This document shows positions 32,842-41,704 of a stretch of DNA of 64,000 bases, piece after piece; the first letter of the stretch is position 1, and each line of letters begins with the position of its first letter. This DNA comes from Kribbella flavida DSM 17836 (GTDB taxonomy: Bacteria; Actinomycetota; Actinomycetes; Propionibacteriales; Kribbellaceae). The stretch spans positions 4,898,001 to 4,962,000 of the forward strand of contig NC_013729.1 of the NCBI RefSeq assembly GCF_000024345.1. The letters are read 5' to 3'. The position numbers and the translations under genes are program-made. The notes under the pieces were generated by a model, which was not told the DNA's origin, made no database searches, and saw only the letters and a list, made by a program, of their open reading frames with translations.

Positions 32842-34470
32842 TCAGGGCGTCTCGAGCGCGGTGGAGACCACCTCGCGGGCCTGGGCGAAGACCTGCTCGA
32901 GGTGGTCGGCGCCCCGGAACGACTCGCCGTAGATCTTGTAGAGGTCCTCGGTGCCGGACGGCCGGGCCGCGAACCAGGCCGACTCGGTGGTCACCTTCAG
33001 GCCACCGATCGCCGCGCCGTTGCCCGGCGCGCTGGTCATCCGGTCCAGGATCGGCTCCCCGGCCAGCTCGGTCGCCGTCACCGCGTCGGCCGACAGACCC
33101 GACAGCTTCGCCTTCTGCTCGCGGATGGCCGGCGCGTCCACCCGGGAGTACGCCGAGGCGCCGTACCGCTCGACCAGCTTGGCGTGCGCCTGCGACGGCG
33201 TCTCGCCGGTCACCGCGGTGATCTCGCCGGCCAGCAGGGCGAGCAGGATGCCGTCCTTGTCGGTGGTCCAGACCTGGCCGTCGAAACGCAGGAAACTCGC
33301 CCCGGCCGACTCCTCGCCGCCGAAGCCGACTGACCCGTCGATCAGGCCCGGCACGAACCACTTGAAGCCGACCGGCACCTCCCACAGCCGCCGGTCCAGG
33401 CCGGCCACCACCCGGTCGATCAGCGAGGACGACACCAGCGTCTTGCCGACCGCGACCTCCGGACCCCACTGCCGGTTCGCGAACAGGTAGGAGATCGCCG
33501 CGGCCAGGTAGTGGTTCGGGTTCATCAGTCCGGCGTCCGGGGTGACGATGCCGTGCCGGTCGGCGTCCGCGTCGTTGCCGGTGGCCAGGTCGTAGCGGTC
33601 CTTGGCGGCGACCAGCGAGGCCATCGCGGACGGCGACGAGCAGTCCATCCGGATCTTGCCGTCGTGGTCCAGCGTCATGAACGACCAGGTCGGGTCGACC
33701 CGCGGGTTCACCACGGTCAGGTCGAGGCCGTGCCGCTCCGCGATCGCGGCCCAGTAGTCGACGCTCGCGCCGCCGAGCGGGTCGGCGCCGATCCGGATCC
33801 CGGCGGCCCGGATCGCCTCCAGGTCGACCACCGACGGCAGGTCGTCGACGTAGTGGCCGAGGAAGTCGTAGTCGCCGGCCTGCGCGCGGGCCGCGTCGAA
33901 CGGCTTGCGGCGCACCTCGCGGTTGCCACCGGCGATCAGTTCGTTCGCCCGGGTCGCGATCCAGCCGGTCGCGTCGGAGTCGGCCGGGCCGCCGTGCGGC
34001 GGGTTGTACTTGATGCCGCCGTCGCGCGGCGGGTTGTGCGACGGGGTGATCACGATGCCGTCGGCCCCCGCGCCGGCGCCGCGGTTGAGCCGCAGGATCG
34101 CGTGCGACACACCAGGTGTCGGCGTCAGCCGATCCGCGCTGTCCACCAGCGTCTGCACGTCGTTGCCGGCCAGCACCTCGAGCACGGTGCGCCAGGCCGG
34201 CTCGGACAGGCCGTGGCTGTCGCGGCCGACCAGGAGCGGGCCGGTCGTGCCCTCCCCGGCGCGGTACTCGCAGATCGCTTGGGTGATGGCCAGGATGTGC
34301 GCCTCGTTGAAGGCGCCGTCCAGGCTGGAGCCGCGGTGGCCCGACGTACCGAAGACGACCTTCTGGGCGGGGTCGCCGACGTCCGGGGTGATGCCCTCGT
34401 ACGCCGCGAGCAGCGCGTCGACGTCGACGAGGTCCTCGGGCTGGGCGGGCTGGCCTGCGCGTGGGTGCAT
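32842..34470 (-). CDS. pgm: Phosphoglucomutase (alpha-D-glucose 1-phosphate/6-phosphate)
   Basis: 542 aa from ATG 34470; the longer frame upstream is a non-homologous hydrophobic stretch. Active-site serine loop GIVITPSHNPPRDGGIKYNP, metal loop TGNDADADRHGIV, sugar loop GFGGEESAGASF and phosphate loop FAARPSGTEDLYKIYGESF are all intact. The N-terminal FGTSGHRGSS is diagnostic of this type. It links glycolysis with glycogen, trehalose and UDP-glucose synthesis. Confidence 0.95.
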   Translation of the reverse strand: MHPRAGQPAQPEDLVDVDALLAAYEGITPDVGDPAQKVVFGTSGHRGSSLDGAFNEAHILAITQAICEYRAGEGTTGPLLVGRDSHGLSEPAWRTVLEVLAGNDVQTLVDSADRLTPTPGVSHAILRLNRGAGAGADGIVITPSHNPPRDGGIKYNPPHGGPADSDATGWIATRANELIAGGNREVRRKPFDAARAQAGDYDFLGHYVDDLPSVVDLEAIRAAGIRIGADPLGGASVDYWAAIAERHGLDLTVVNPRVDPTWSFMTLDHDGKIRMDCSSPSAMASLVAAKDRYDLATGNDADADRHGIVTPDAGLMNPNHYLAAAISYLFANRQWGPEVAVGKTLVSSSLIDRVVAGLDRRLWEVPVGFKWFVPGLIDGSVGFGGEESAGASFLRFDGQVWTTDKDGILLALLAGEITAVTGETPSQAHAKLVERYGASAYSRVDAPAIREQKAKLSGLSADAVTATELAGEPILDRMTSAPGNGAAIGGLKVTTESAWFAARPSGTEDLYKIYGESFRGADHLEQVFAQAREVVSTALETP

Positions 34471-34579
34471 GAGCACATGCAACAAGCCAACGGCGACGAG
34501 CACAACTCCGGCCGTGCCGTGTCTCAGCCCGCGCTCGGGCCGTCTCACCCTGTGACGGGACCCTCGCGGCGCGTGCTGC

Positions 34580-36070
34580 TCAGCCCTGGAACGGGGTCAG
34601 CAGTTGGTCGACCGGGGCGAAGTCGTCGGTCAGCAGCGGCGCGTCGCCGACGAGCGCGCGGATGCCCTCGGCCCCGTCGATCACCGCGGCACGGTTCGCC
34701 AGCCGGGCCCGGAGCTCGGCGATCGGCAACGGCTGGTCGGAGGCGACCACCACGAAGTTGCCGCCCTCCTCGCCGGCCAGCGCCTCCTCGGTGGAGACCA
34801 CCGCGAGGTGCTCGAACTCGGCCGCCACCGTCCGCGCCTCGGCCTTGAAGAAGTTCTGCGGACCGAAGTCGATCACGTTGACCAGGTAGATCCCGCCCGG
34901 CCGCAGCACCCGCCGGACGTCGGCGACGACCTCGCGGGTGGTCAGGTGCCACGGCACGGCCACCCCACCGAAGGCGTCCATGATCACCAGGTCGCGGCTG
35001 TCCGCCGGCTCCGACCGTACGCCGAGCCGCCCGTCGCGGGTCTGCAGGTCGAGCTCGGGTCCGGGCTTGGCGCCGAGCTCGGCCCGGTCGAGCGCGATCA
35101 CGCCGGGGTCGATCTCGTACACCTTGTTGTGGCTGCCCTGCCGGGTCGCCGTCAGCCAGTGCGGCATGGTCAGTCCGCCGCCGCCGACGTGCAACGCGTC
35201 CAGCCGCTGCCCCGCGGGCCACCGGCTGTCGACGACGGCCCCGAAGTTCTTGGTGTACTGGAACTCGAGATGAGTGGGGTCGGCCAGGTCGACGTACGAG
35301 TGCCTGAGCTGGTCGAGGTACAGCGTGCGGCCGGAGGCGCGGGCGGGATCCGGCTCGATCCGGGCGCAGTGGTAGGCGGTCTCGACCTCGCACGGCCGTG
35401 GGGCGAGCAGCGTCAGCCCGGTGCCGACCAGCGCCAGCACCAGCGGCCGGGTCGCCGCCTGCAGACCGCGCAGCACGATGGTCAGGATCGCCCCGGTGGC
35501 GACGAGCAGACCGCCGAGGCAGAGCACGATCACACTGGTCGGCACCTTCGCGACGAACACGAACCCGGTCAGCACCGTGCCGGCGATGGCGCCGACGGTC
35601 GCGTACGCCGACAACCGGCCGACGACTGTGCCGGTCTGCGCCAACGTGGACAACCTGAGCTTGGTCACCATCGGCGTCACCGCGGCCAGCAGCGAGGCGG
35701 GCACGAACATCGCGACGGCGACCGCGAGGAACACCGCGTTGCTGCCACCGCCGCGGACGGCTTCACCGGTCCACCGAACGACCGGCAGGACCAGCAGCAC
35801 CAGGGCGCCGCCGAACAGCACCAGCGGCCCGAGCGTCCGGACCGGCGACACCGAGTCGGCGAACCGCCCGCCCATCGCCGCACCGGTCGCGATGGCGGCC
35901 AGCGCGACGCCGATGATCGCGGTGTTGGTCTCCAGCGTCAGCCCCAGGTACGGCGCGACAAGCCGCAGCGAGACCAGTTCCAGCACCATCACCGCGGCGG
36001 AGCTTCCCAGGGACAGACCGATGGCCAACTTGTCCCCGATGCCACGGACCGGGGCCTGCGTCTCACTCAC
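34580..36070 (-). CDS. Membrane-fused spermidine synthase-like protein
   Basis: 496 aa from GTG 36070. Residues 1-220 contain about seven membrane helices (LGSSAAVMVLELVSLRLVAP, then YLGLTLETNTAIIG). Residues about 250-490 are a spermidine-synthase-type Rossmann domain (LDALHVGGGGLTMPHWL, NKVYEIDPGVIALDR, DLVIMDAFGGVAVPWHL, VLRPGGIYLVNVID). Key polyamine-binding acidic residues of true SpeE are not obvious, so the amine product is uncertain. Such fusions are common in actinomycetes and poorly characterised. Confidence 0.87.
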   Translation of the reverse strand: MSETQAPVRGIGDKLAIGLSLGSSAAVMVLELVSLRLVAPYLGLTLETNTAIIGVALAAIATGAAMGGRFADSVSPVRTLGPLVLFGGALVLLVLPVVRWTGEAVRGGGSNAVFLAVAVAMFVPASLLAAVTPMVTKLRLSTLAQTGTVVGRLSAYATVGAIAGTVLTGFVFVAKVPTSVIVLCLGGLLVATGAILTIVLRGLQAATRPLVLALVGTGLTLLAPRPCEVETAYHCARIEPDPARASGRTLYLDQLRHSYVDLADPTHLEFQYTKNFGAVVDSRWPAGQRLDALHVGGGGLTMPHWLTATRQGSHNKVYEIDPGVIALDRAELGAKPGPELDLQTRDGRLGVRSEPADSRDLVIMDAFGGVAVPWHLTTREVVADVRRVLRPGGIYLVNVIDFGPQNFFKAEARTVAAEFEHLAVVSTEEALAGEEGGNFVVVASDQPLPIAELRARLANRAAVIDGAEGIRALVGDAPLLTDDFAPVDQLLTPFQG

Positions 36071-36093
36071 CGCGCCACCCTATCGGTGATGCC

Positions 36094-36450
36094 CTAGTCC
36101 TCCAGCTGCGCGACCAGGGACTTCGGGGCGACCTGCCGGTAGGCGTCCCGGACGACGTCGGCGAGCTGGTCCCAGTCGACGTCCTCGACGTCCAGGTAGA
36201 CGCCGACCCAGCCGCGGTGCCCGACGTACGGCGGGCGGAAGAACCGCTCGGGGTCGGTGGCGAGCAGTTCCTCCTGCGCCCCTTCGGGGGCGGCGCACCA
36301 GCAGCCGACCCGGTCGTCGTGGTGCCGGTTCGCGAACATCACGAAGGTCTTCCTGCCCCGGACGAACCAGGTCGGCTCACCGTGGCTCAACCGCTCGGTC
36401 ACCTCCGGCAACGCCAGGCACAACGCCCGCAACCGCTCCAGCCCGTCCAC
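36094..36450 (-). CDS. MmcQ/YjbR family protein
   Basis: 118 aa from GTG 36450 (GGAGG 11 nt upstream), a start that fits the family N-terminus. GTG 36474 would add eight residues. Motifs LCLALPEVTERLSHGEPTWF, GRKTFVMFAN, PPYVGHRGWVGVYLDVEDVD and DAYRQVAPKSLVAQL are typical of this CyaY-like-fold family, whose role is unknown. Downstream of it is the spermidine-synthase-like gene going the other way around the same strand, with a 24-nt gap. Confidence 0.87.
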   Translation of the reverse strand: MDGLERLRALCLALPEVTERLSHGEPTWFVRGRKTFVMFANRHHDDRVGCWCAAPEGAQEELLATDPERFFRPPYVGHRGWVGVYLDVEDVDWDQLADVVRDAYRQVAPKSLVAQLED

Positions 36451-36636
36451 GCCGACCACCACCTCCGGGCTCACCCTCCCACCGCACGCGGCGGACGACC
36501 ACCTCCGCCGACCCATCCCCTCGACGGCAGGTCTGATGTGATTCAGGTCACAGTGACCACGGTGCGTGTCTCCGCGTTACACGGGCAGTGCCGGACGGTG
36601 CGAGCGGCAGTGCCGCGCCGACAGGAGGTTCCCCCC

Positions 36637-37206
36637 ATGCGCATTCGAGACCTGGCGGTGACCGCCACGCTGATCCCGGTCCTGATGCTCGCCGGTTGCG
36701 GCGCCGACAAGTCGGCCGACGTGGCCGCGTCGGCTCCGGGCGCCCACAAGGCCGCGAAGCCCGGCGCGTCCAGCCAGATCGCCGACGCCTCCGGCCAGCC
36801 GGGTGCGCCGACCGTCTCCGACGACCCGATCATCGCCGCCTACCACGACTACCGCGTCGCGCTCGACACGATGATGCGCAGCGGTGGCCGGACCACCAAG
36901 CAGCTGGTCCCGGTGATGACGCCGGAGCTGTACCGCTCGATCAGCCAGCAGGCGAAGTTCTACCGGACGAAGAAGCTGCGCAACACCGGCGCCACCAGGG
37001 TGATCTGGGCCAAGCGCACGGTTGCCGCGGCCGGTGTTCTGGTCCGGGCCTGCTACGACACCTTGCAGGCCCGCACCGTCGACGCGAAGGGCAGGAGTGT
37101 GCTGCCCGCGAAGACGCCGACCCGGTGGGTCGACGAGATGCGCATCGAGCAGCACGACGGCCGCTGGGTCGTCGACGGCGGCCGCACGCTGCCGCAGAAG
37201 TGCTGA
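36637..37206 (+). CDS. Putative lipoprotein, 189 aa
   Basis: ATG 36637 follows AGGAGG at 36623. The signal peptide MRIRDLAVTATLIPVLMLAG is followed by Cys (lipobox LAGC), so the protein is lipid-anchored outside. A Lys/Ala/Pro-rich linker to about residue 60 leads into an NTF2-like compact domain (DDPIIAAYHDYRVALDTMMR, QAKFYRTKKLRNTGATRVIW, RWVDEMRIEQHDGRWVVDG). Function unknown. A perfect hairpin at 37292 ends the unit. Confidence 0.82.
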   Translation: MRIRDLAVTATLIPVLMLAGCGADKSADVAASAPGAHKAAKPGASSQIADASGQPGAPTVSDDPIIAAYHDYRVALDTMMRSGGRTTKQLVPVMTPELYRSISQQAKFYRTKKLRNTGATRVIWAKRTVAAAGVLVRACYDTLQARTVDAKGRSVLPAKTPTRWVDEMRIEQHDGRWVVDGGRTLPQKC

Positions 37207-37291
37207 CCCGTTCGACCGCGCACGTACTGACCCGCTGACGTCTCCGGGCCGCCGCCCCCACGGCACACCTCGCGCCCCGGAGCCAAGCCCC

Positions 37292-37320
37292 CAGCGCGGA
37301 GAGCCCCGCTCTCCGCGCTG
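37292..37320. terminator. Strong hairpin terminator
   Basis: Perfect 13-bp stem CAGCGCGGAGAGC (37292-37304) and complement (37308-37320) around a CCC loop, 85 nt after the lipoprotein stop and 43 nt before the sigma gene. No T-run. Confidence 0.7.
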
Positions 37321-37362
37321 TCGGCTCCCCGCACCTGACCGAGCCCCGGATACGATCGGGTC

Positions 37363-38304
37363 GTGCCTGGGACAGTGGACGACGTCGACCGGTTCGAGCT
37401 GTCGAGACCGCGCCTGGAAGCCATCGCCTACCGTCTGCTCGGTTCCGCGGCCGAGGCTCAGGACGCCGTGCAGGAGACGTTCCTGCGCTGGCACGCCGCC
37501 GACGTCGACCGCATCGAGGTTCCCGAGGCGTGGCTGACGAAGGTCCTCACCAACCTCTGCCTCAACCAGCTCACCTCCGCGCGGGCACGGCGCGAGACGT
37601 ACGTGGGCCGGTGGCTGCCCGAGCCGCTGCTGGCCGGCGACCCCATGCTCGGCCCGGCCGACGCCGCCGAGCGACGGGAAGCGGTCTCGTACGCGGTGCT
37701 CACTCTGATGGAGCGGCTGTCGCCCAACGAACGGGCCGTGTACGTCCTGCGGGAGGCCTTCGACTACCCGCACCGGGAGATCGCCGAGATCCTCGAGGTC
37801 ACCGAGGCCGCCAGCCAGCAGATCTATCACCGTGCCAAGAAGCATGTCGCGGACGCCAAAGCCCGCCCCGTCATCGACAAGGCCGCCGCCCAGCGGATCG
37901 TCGAGGAGTTTCTCGCGGCCGCCACGAGCGGCCGGACCGAGCAGCTGGTCCGCCTGCTCACGACGGACGCCATCTCCGTCGGCGACGGCGGAGGCAAGGT
38001 TCCGGCCCGCACCAAGGCGTTCGAGGGAGCCGTCGCGGTCGCGCAGTTCGTGCAGGGCCTGCTCAAGCCGGCCGAGGCCAAGCGCGCCCTCGTCGGCGGC
38101 TCGCCGCAGATCTACGCCTCGACCGCCAACGGCGAACCCGCCGTGGTGGTCGTCGTGGACGACCGGGTCGTCGCGATCATGTGCCTGGAGGTCACCGCCG
38201 AGGGCATCACCGCCTGCCGCACCCAAGCCAACCCGGACAAGCTCGAACGTGCCACCGACCAGTGGGCGGCGGCCGACCGCGGGGAACCCCTGCTCGTGAT
38301 GTGA
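37363..38304 (+). CDS. ECF41-type sigma factor with SnoaL-like C-terminal domain
   Basis: 313 aa from GTG 37363. Region 2 (AAEAQDAVQETFLRWHAADV, VPEAWLTKVLTNLCLNQL) and region 4 (LSPNERAVYVLREAFDYPHR, EIAEILEVTEAASQQIYHRA) are clear. ECF41 hallmarks are all present: linker WLPEPLL, DGGGK in the SnoaL-like extension, and the C-terminal NPDKL. In this group the extension controls sigma activity in place of an anti-sigma factor. The adjacent epimerase gene is its likely target, as ECF41 factors typically sit next to carboxymuconolactone decarboxylase, oxidoreductase or epimerase genes. Confidence 0.92.
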   Translation: MPGTVDDVDRFELSRPRLEAIAYRLLGSAAEAQDAVQETFLRWHAADVDRIEVPEAWLTKVLTNLCLNQLTSARARRETYVGRWLPEPLLAGDPMLGPADAAERREAVSYAVLTLMERLSPNERAVYVLREAFDYPHREIAEILEVTEAASQQIYHRAKKHVADAKARPVIDKAAAQRIVEEFLAAATSGRTEQLVRLLTTDAISVGDGGGKVPARTKAFEGAVAVAQFVQGLLKPAEAKRALVGGSPQIYASTANGEPAVVVVVDDRVVAIMCLEVTAEGITACRTQANPDKLERATDQWAAADRGEPLLVM

Positions 38305-38385
38305 TGCGCGTCACCCACGCCCCTTGTCAGCAAACGGCGGCCTGTCCGGTTCAAGGGGCACATCCGAACCGAACAGGAGCTGACG

Positions 38386-39315
38386 ATGAGAGTGTTGGTT
38401 GCGGGAGCGACTGGAGCGATGGGCAAGCAGCTGGTACCGCGGCTGACCGGCGCGGGCCACGAGGTGTTCGCCATGATCCGCAGTGCGTCGGACAAGGCCA
38501 AGACGACGCAGCTGGGCGCGGTGCCGGTGATCGCCGACGCGCTCGATCGGGCCGCGGTGGAGGCCGCCGTGCGCCAAGCGTCGCCGGAGGTGGTCGTGCA
38601 CCAGCTGACCGCGATCGGGCACATCGACACCCGCCATTTCGACCGCAGCTTCGCCGCCACCGACCGGCTGCGGATCGAGGGCACCGACAACCTGCTGGCA
38701 GCCGCCCGCGCGGCCGGCGTACGACGGTTCGTCGCCCAGAGCAACGGCGCGTTCACCTACGGCCGGACCGGCGGGCCGGTCAAGACCGAACAAGATCCCC
38801 TGGATCCCGCACCGATCCCCCCGATGGCCCCGATGATCGCCGCGGTCAAGCACCTGGAGAACGCCGTGCTCGGCGCCACCTGGACCGAGGGCATCGTGCT
38901 GCGCTACGGCGCCTTCTACGGGCCCGGCACCTCCATGGCGCCGGGGTCGGAGCAGTTGGAGATGATCCGCAAGCGCAAGTTCCCGGTCGTCGGCGACGGC
39001 GGCGGGGTGTGGTCGTTCGTGCACATCGCCGACGCCGCCGAGGCCACCGTCGCAGCCCTGGAGCACGGGGACCGCGGTGTCTACAACATCGTCGACGACG
39101 ACCCTGCCCCGGTCGCCGAGTGGCTCCCGGAACTGGCGACGATGCTCGACGCCAAGAAGCCGATGCGCGTGCCGCGGTTCGTCGGACGGCTCGCCGCCGG
39201 ACCGGCCGGCGTCGTGCTGATGACCGAACTGCGCGGCGCGTCCAACGCCAAGGCCAAGCGCGAGCTGGGATGGCGCCCGGCCCATTCCAGCTGGCGCCAA
39301 GGCTTCCAGGTGTGA
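38386..39315 (+). CDS. NAD(P)-dependent epimerase/oxidoreductase, ECF41 target
   Basis: 309 aa short-chain dehydrogenase-like fold. Start has AGGAG before ATG. Glycine motif MRVLVAGATGAMGKQLVPRL, later FVAQSNGAFTYGR and RYGAFYGPGTSMAPG (the YxxxK site is replaced, as in atypical SDRs). The C-terminal half binds the substrate (VWSFVHIADAAEATVAALEH). Located 81 nt after the ECF41 sigma gene in the same direction. Substrate unknown. Confidence 0.88.
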   Translation: MRVLVAGATGAMGKQLVPRLTGAGHEVFAMIRSASDKAKTTQLGAVPVIADALDRAAVEAAVRQASPEVVVHQLTAIGHIDTRHFDRSFAATDRLRIEGTDNLLAAARAAGVRRFVAQSNGAFTYGRTGGPVKTEQDPLDPAPIPPMAPMIAAVKHLENAVLGATWTEGIVLRYGAFYGPGTSMAPGSEQLEMIRKRKFPVVGDGGGVWSFVHIADAAEATVAALEHGDRGVYNIVDDDPAPVAEWLPELATMLDAKKPMRVPRFVGRLAAGPAGVVLMTELRGASNAKAKRELGWRPAHSSWRQGFQV

Positions 39316-39415
39316 CCGTGCGGTGATCCCCGGCCGCCGCGAAGGCGCCTTCGCGGCGGTCAGTGCTCCCGTGGGGAAGGCCTGCTCGCGGCGCTGGGGC
39401 GCGACTGCACCAGGG

Positions 39416-39922
39416 TCAGAGGGGGTGCCGGGACTCCTGGCGGATGAGTTCTTCGACCGCGGCGCGGAGCTCGTCGTCGTGTTCCGGACCGGACCAGACG
39501 ACGATGCGGGCCCGGTCGCCGAGCTTGGCGGCGACGAGTTCGCGGGCCGGCGTGGGATCGCCCTGGTTCAGCAGAATCAGCAGCCGCCTGCCGTCGCGCG
39601 CGAGCCGGTCGAGCAGCGGCGGCAGTGTCGACCCCCGGAACACCCCGGGATCGCTCTTCACCTTGGTCTCGACCATCACTCCGCGGCCCCGCACCACCAG
39701 CAGGAAGTCGGCCCGGTCCCGGGCGAACTCCCCGTCGTGGTAGATCCGCGCCTTCGGCCAGAGCCGCCGCAGCGCCTCGTCCACGTCGGCGTCGTACCGG
39801 GCCGCGAGCCGGCTCACCCGCGAGCTCGTCCCGCGCGGCCGGAACGACTCCGGCGTACGGCGGGCCGGGTGGCGGCGGCCCAGCAGCGGCGACAACCATC
39901 GATGCAGTCGGGCGTCGATCAT
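39416..39922 (-). CDS. PD-(D/E)XK nuclease-like protein
   Basis: 168 aa from ATG 39922. After an Arg/Pro-rich N-terminus the segment ADFLLVVRGRGVMVETKVKS carries D-x(n)-E-x-K, the catalytic pattern of restriction-like nucleases, followed by a helix and the strand RRLLILLNQGD. It resembles stand-alone nuclease-fold proteins of unknown role. Activity is inferred from the motif only. Confidence 0.6.
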   Translation of the reverse strand: MIDARLHRWLSPLLGRRHPARRTPESFRPRGTSSRVSRLAARYDADVDEALRRLWPKARIYHDGEFARDRADFLLVVRGRGVMVETKVKSDPGVFRGSTLPPLLDRLARDGRRLLILLNQGDPTPARELVAAKLGDRARIVVWSGPEHDDELRAAVEELIRQESRHPL

Positions 39923-40101
39923 CGGCGGACTCCCTGGAGCTGGCCGGGCACTGTCCGGAAGTCTTCCAGCACCAGCGGTGACAAAACCTGCCGGCGAGCG
40001 ATCGTGATCCCATCGCGACGAAACCACGCGCGATGCCGGGGCCACTGCTCTCCAGCGGACCCGGCATCGGGTGACAGCGGCGACTCCGGGTCGCCGACGG
40101 G

Positions 40102-40650
40102 TCAGGCGTTCTTGATCGCGGAGACCTCGATCTCGAGCGTGATCTTCTCGCTCACCAGCACGCCGCCGCCCTCGAGCGCCGCGTTCCAGGTGACACCGAA
40201 GTCCTTGCGGTTGATCACGACCGAGCCCTCCAGCCCGATCCGTACGTTGCCGAACGGGTCGGTCGCCGAGCCGGTGTACTCGAAGTCGATCACGACCGGC
40301 TTCGTCACGCCCCGGATGGTCAGGTCGCCGGACACCTTGAAGGTGTCGTCGCCGGCCGGTTCGACGGCGGCCGACTCGAAGGTGATCTCCGGGTGGTTGT
40401 CCATGTCGAGGAAGTCGTTGCTGCGCAGGTGGTCGTCCCGCTGGCCGTTGCGGGTGTCGATGCTCTTGGCCTGGATGGCGACCCGCACGCTGGAGTTCGC
40501 CGGGTTCTGCCCGTCGACGTGCGCGGTGCCCTCGAACTCGTTGAACGATCCCCGCACCTTCGTCACCATCGCGTGCCGGGCGACGAACCCGACCCGGCTG
40601 TGCGAGGGGTCGATGGTGTAGTCACCGGTCAGATCGGCGTACGTGCTCAT
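40102..40650 (-). CDS. YceI family protein
   Basis: 182 aa lipocalin-like beta barrel that binds polyisoprenoid or similar lipids. DYTIDPSHSRVGFVARHAMV, KVRGSFNEFEGTAHVDG, RDDHLRSNDFLDMDNHPEIT, GDLTIRGVTKPVVIDFEYTG and NRKDFGVTWNAALEGGG are canonical. There is no signal peptide, so it is cytosolic like most actinomycete YceI proteins. GGAGG lies upstream of the start, and a TTGAA/TTCAA repeat further up may be an operator. Confidence 0.95.
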   Translation of the reverse strand: MSTYADLTGDYTIDPSHSRVGFVARHAMVTKVRGSFNEFEGTAHVDGQNPANSSVRVAIQAKSIDTRNGQRDDHLRSNDFLDMDNHPEITFESAAVEPAGDDTFKVSGDLTIRGVTKPVVIDFEYTGSATDPFGNVRIGLEGSVVINRKDFGVTWNAALEGGGVLVSEKITLEIEVSAIKNA

Positions 40651-40677
40651 GGAAAACTGCCTCCGGAGGCGTTTAGT

Positions 40678-40696
40678 TGAACTTTCCACTTTCAAT
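40678..40696. promoter_or_regulatory. Possible operator upstream of yceI
   Basis: TTGAA (40678-40682) and TTCAA (40692-40696) form a 19-bp interrupted inverted repeat just before the YceI start, in an AT-richer patch. MarR-type regulators bind similar sites; no regulator gene is adjacent. Confidence 0.35.
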
Positions 40697-40844
40697 CTGC
40701 CACACCCGGCCCCGATCCGTCCAGCCTCGGAGAGCCGCCACGCGGCACGGATATGTTGCTACCGGCAACGGACTAATTGGGTTGCGTCCCGCCCGCCGGC
40801 CGCGTTTCAGTAGAGCCGCAACCGTCACGTAGAGGAGTAGGGCA

Positions 40845-41333
40845 GTGCAGGCGCTGAGCGCGGACGAGATCCGCCGATCCTTCGTCAACTCGACCAAGAG
40901 CCAGGTGAAGGCGATGACCCTGCCGACCGGGTTCGACGAGCTGCCGTGGGAGTCGCTCGACTTCCTCGGCTGGCGTGACCCGAAGGCGCCGGCCCGCGCC
41001 TACCTCGTCGTACCGCGGGAGGAAGCGCTGACCGGCATCGCGCTGAACACCGCGGCGACCGGCAAGCCCCGCCGCGGCACCGGGCTGTGCGACATCTGCC
41101 ACACCGCGCACCAGGTCACCGACGTCGCCTTGTTCGCGGCGCGCCGGGCTGGTGCGGCCGGCCGGGCGGGCAACACGGTGGGCACCTACATCTGCGCCGA
41201 CCTGGCCTGTTCGCTCTACCTGCGCGGGCTTCGTGAGCTCGAGGTACCGCAGGGCGAGACCGTGCCGCCGCAGGTACGGGTGCAGCGGCTGGCGGTCCGG
41301 CTTGAAACCTTTGTGTCCCGGGTACTCGCCTGA
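40845..41333 (+). CDS. FBP-domain treble-clef zinc-finger protein (FusB-like)
   Basis: 162 aa from GTG 40845 with GAGGAG upstream. The N-terminal helical part (EIRRSFVNSTKSQVKAMTLP, LPWESLDFLGWRDPKAP) and the zinc finger (GLCDICHTAHQV, then YICADLACSLYLRGL) match the C-terminal domain of elongation factor G-binding proteins. Relatives rescue ribosomes from fusidic acid by binding EF-G. A ribosome-associated role is likely, resistance is not proven. Confidence 0.87.
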   Translation: MQALSADEIRRSFVNSTKSQVKAMTLPTGFDELPWESLDFLGWRDPKAPARAYLVVPREEALTGIALNTAATGKPRRGTGLCDICHTAHQVTDVALFAARRAGAAGRAGNTVGTYICADLACSLYLRGLRELEVPQGETVPPQVRVQRLAVRLETFVSRVLA

Positions 41334-41427
41334 ACGCGTCCGGAGCGGCAGAATGCTCCGGCGGGCTGGTCGTGGGGAACCAGCGTGATACCCAGGTCAC
41401 GCAGGCCGGACAGAGAACGAGGTCGCG

Positions 41428-41676
41428 ATGTCGGAGTTCAGAATCACGCACGAGGTCCACGTGGTGCACCCGGACATCCGGGAGAAGCTGACCACCGCCA
41501 CGATCGACGCGATCAACGAGTCCAGTTCGCGCTCGGCCGAGGACGCGGCGCTGGTGCTGCGCAACCGGCTCGGCGAGATCGGCGTCCACATGAGCCCGGA
41601 GGCGTGCCTGGCCGCGGTCGAGCGGATCCGCTCCGGCAAGAGCCTGCGCTTCGAGATCGAGCGCGCCGACGACTGA
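41428..41676 (+). CDS. Hypothetical protein, 82 aa
   Basis: ATG 41428 follows CGAGG at suitable spacing. Acidic/basic mixed helical protein (DIREKLTTATIDAINESSSR, AEDAALVLRNRLGEIGVHMS) with no signal or membrane segment. I recognise no domain. It lies just before the DUF429 gene (28 nt gap) and may share its message. Confidence 0.65.
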   Translation: MSEFRITHEVHVVHPDIREKLTTATIDAINESSSRSAEDAALVLRNRLGEIGVHMSPEACLAAVERIRSGKSLRFEIERADD

Positions 41677-41704
41677 CGCACCCGCGCCCCCGCCGCGACC
41701 CGAC

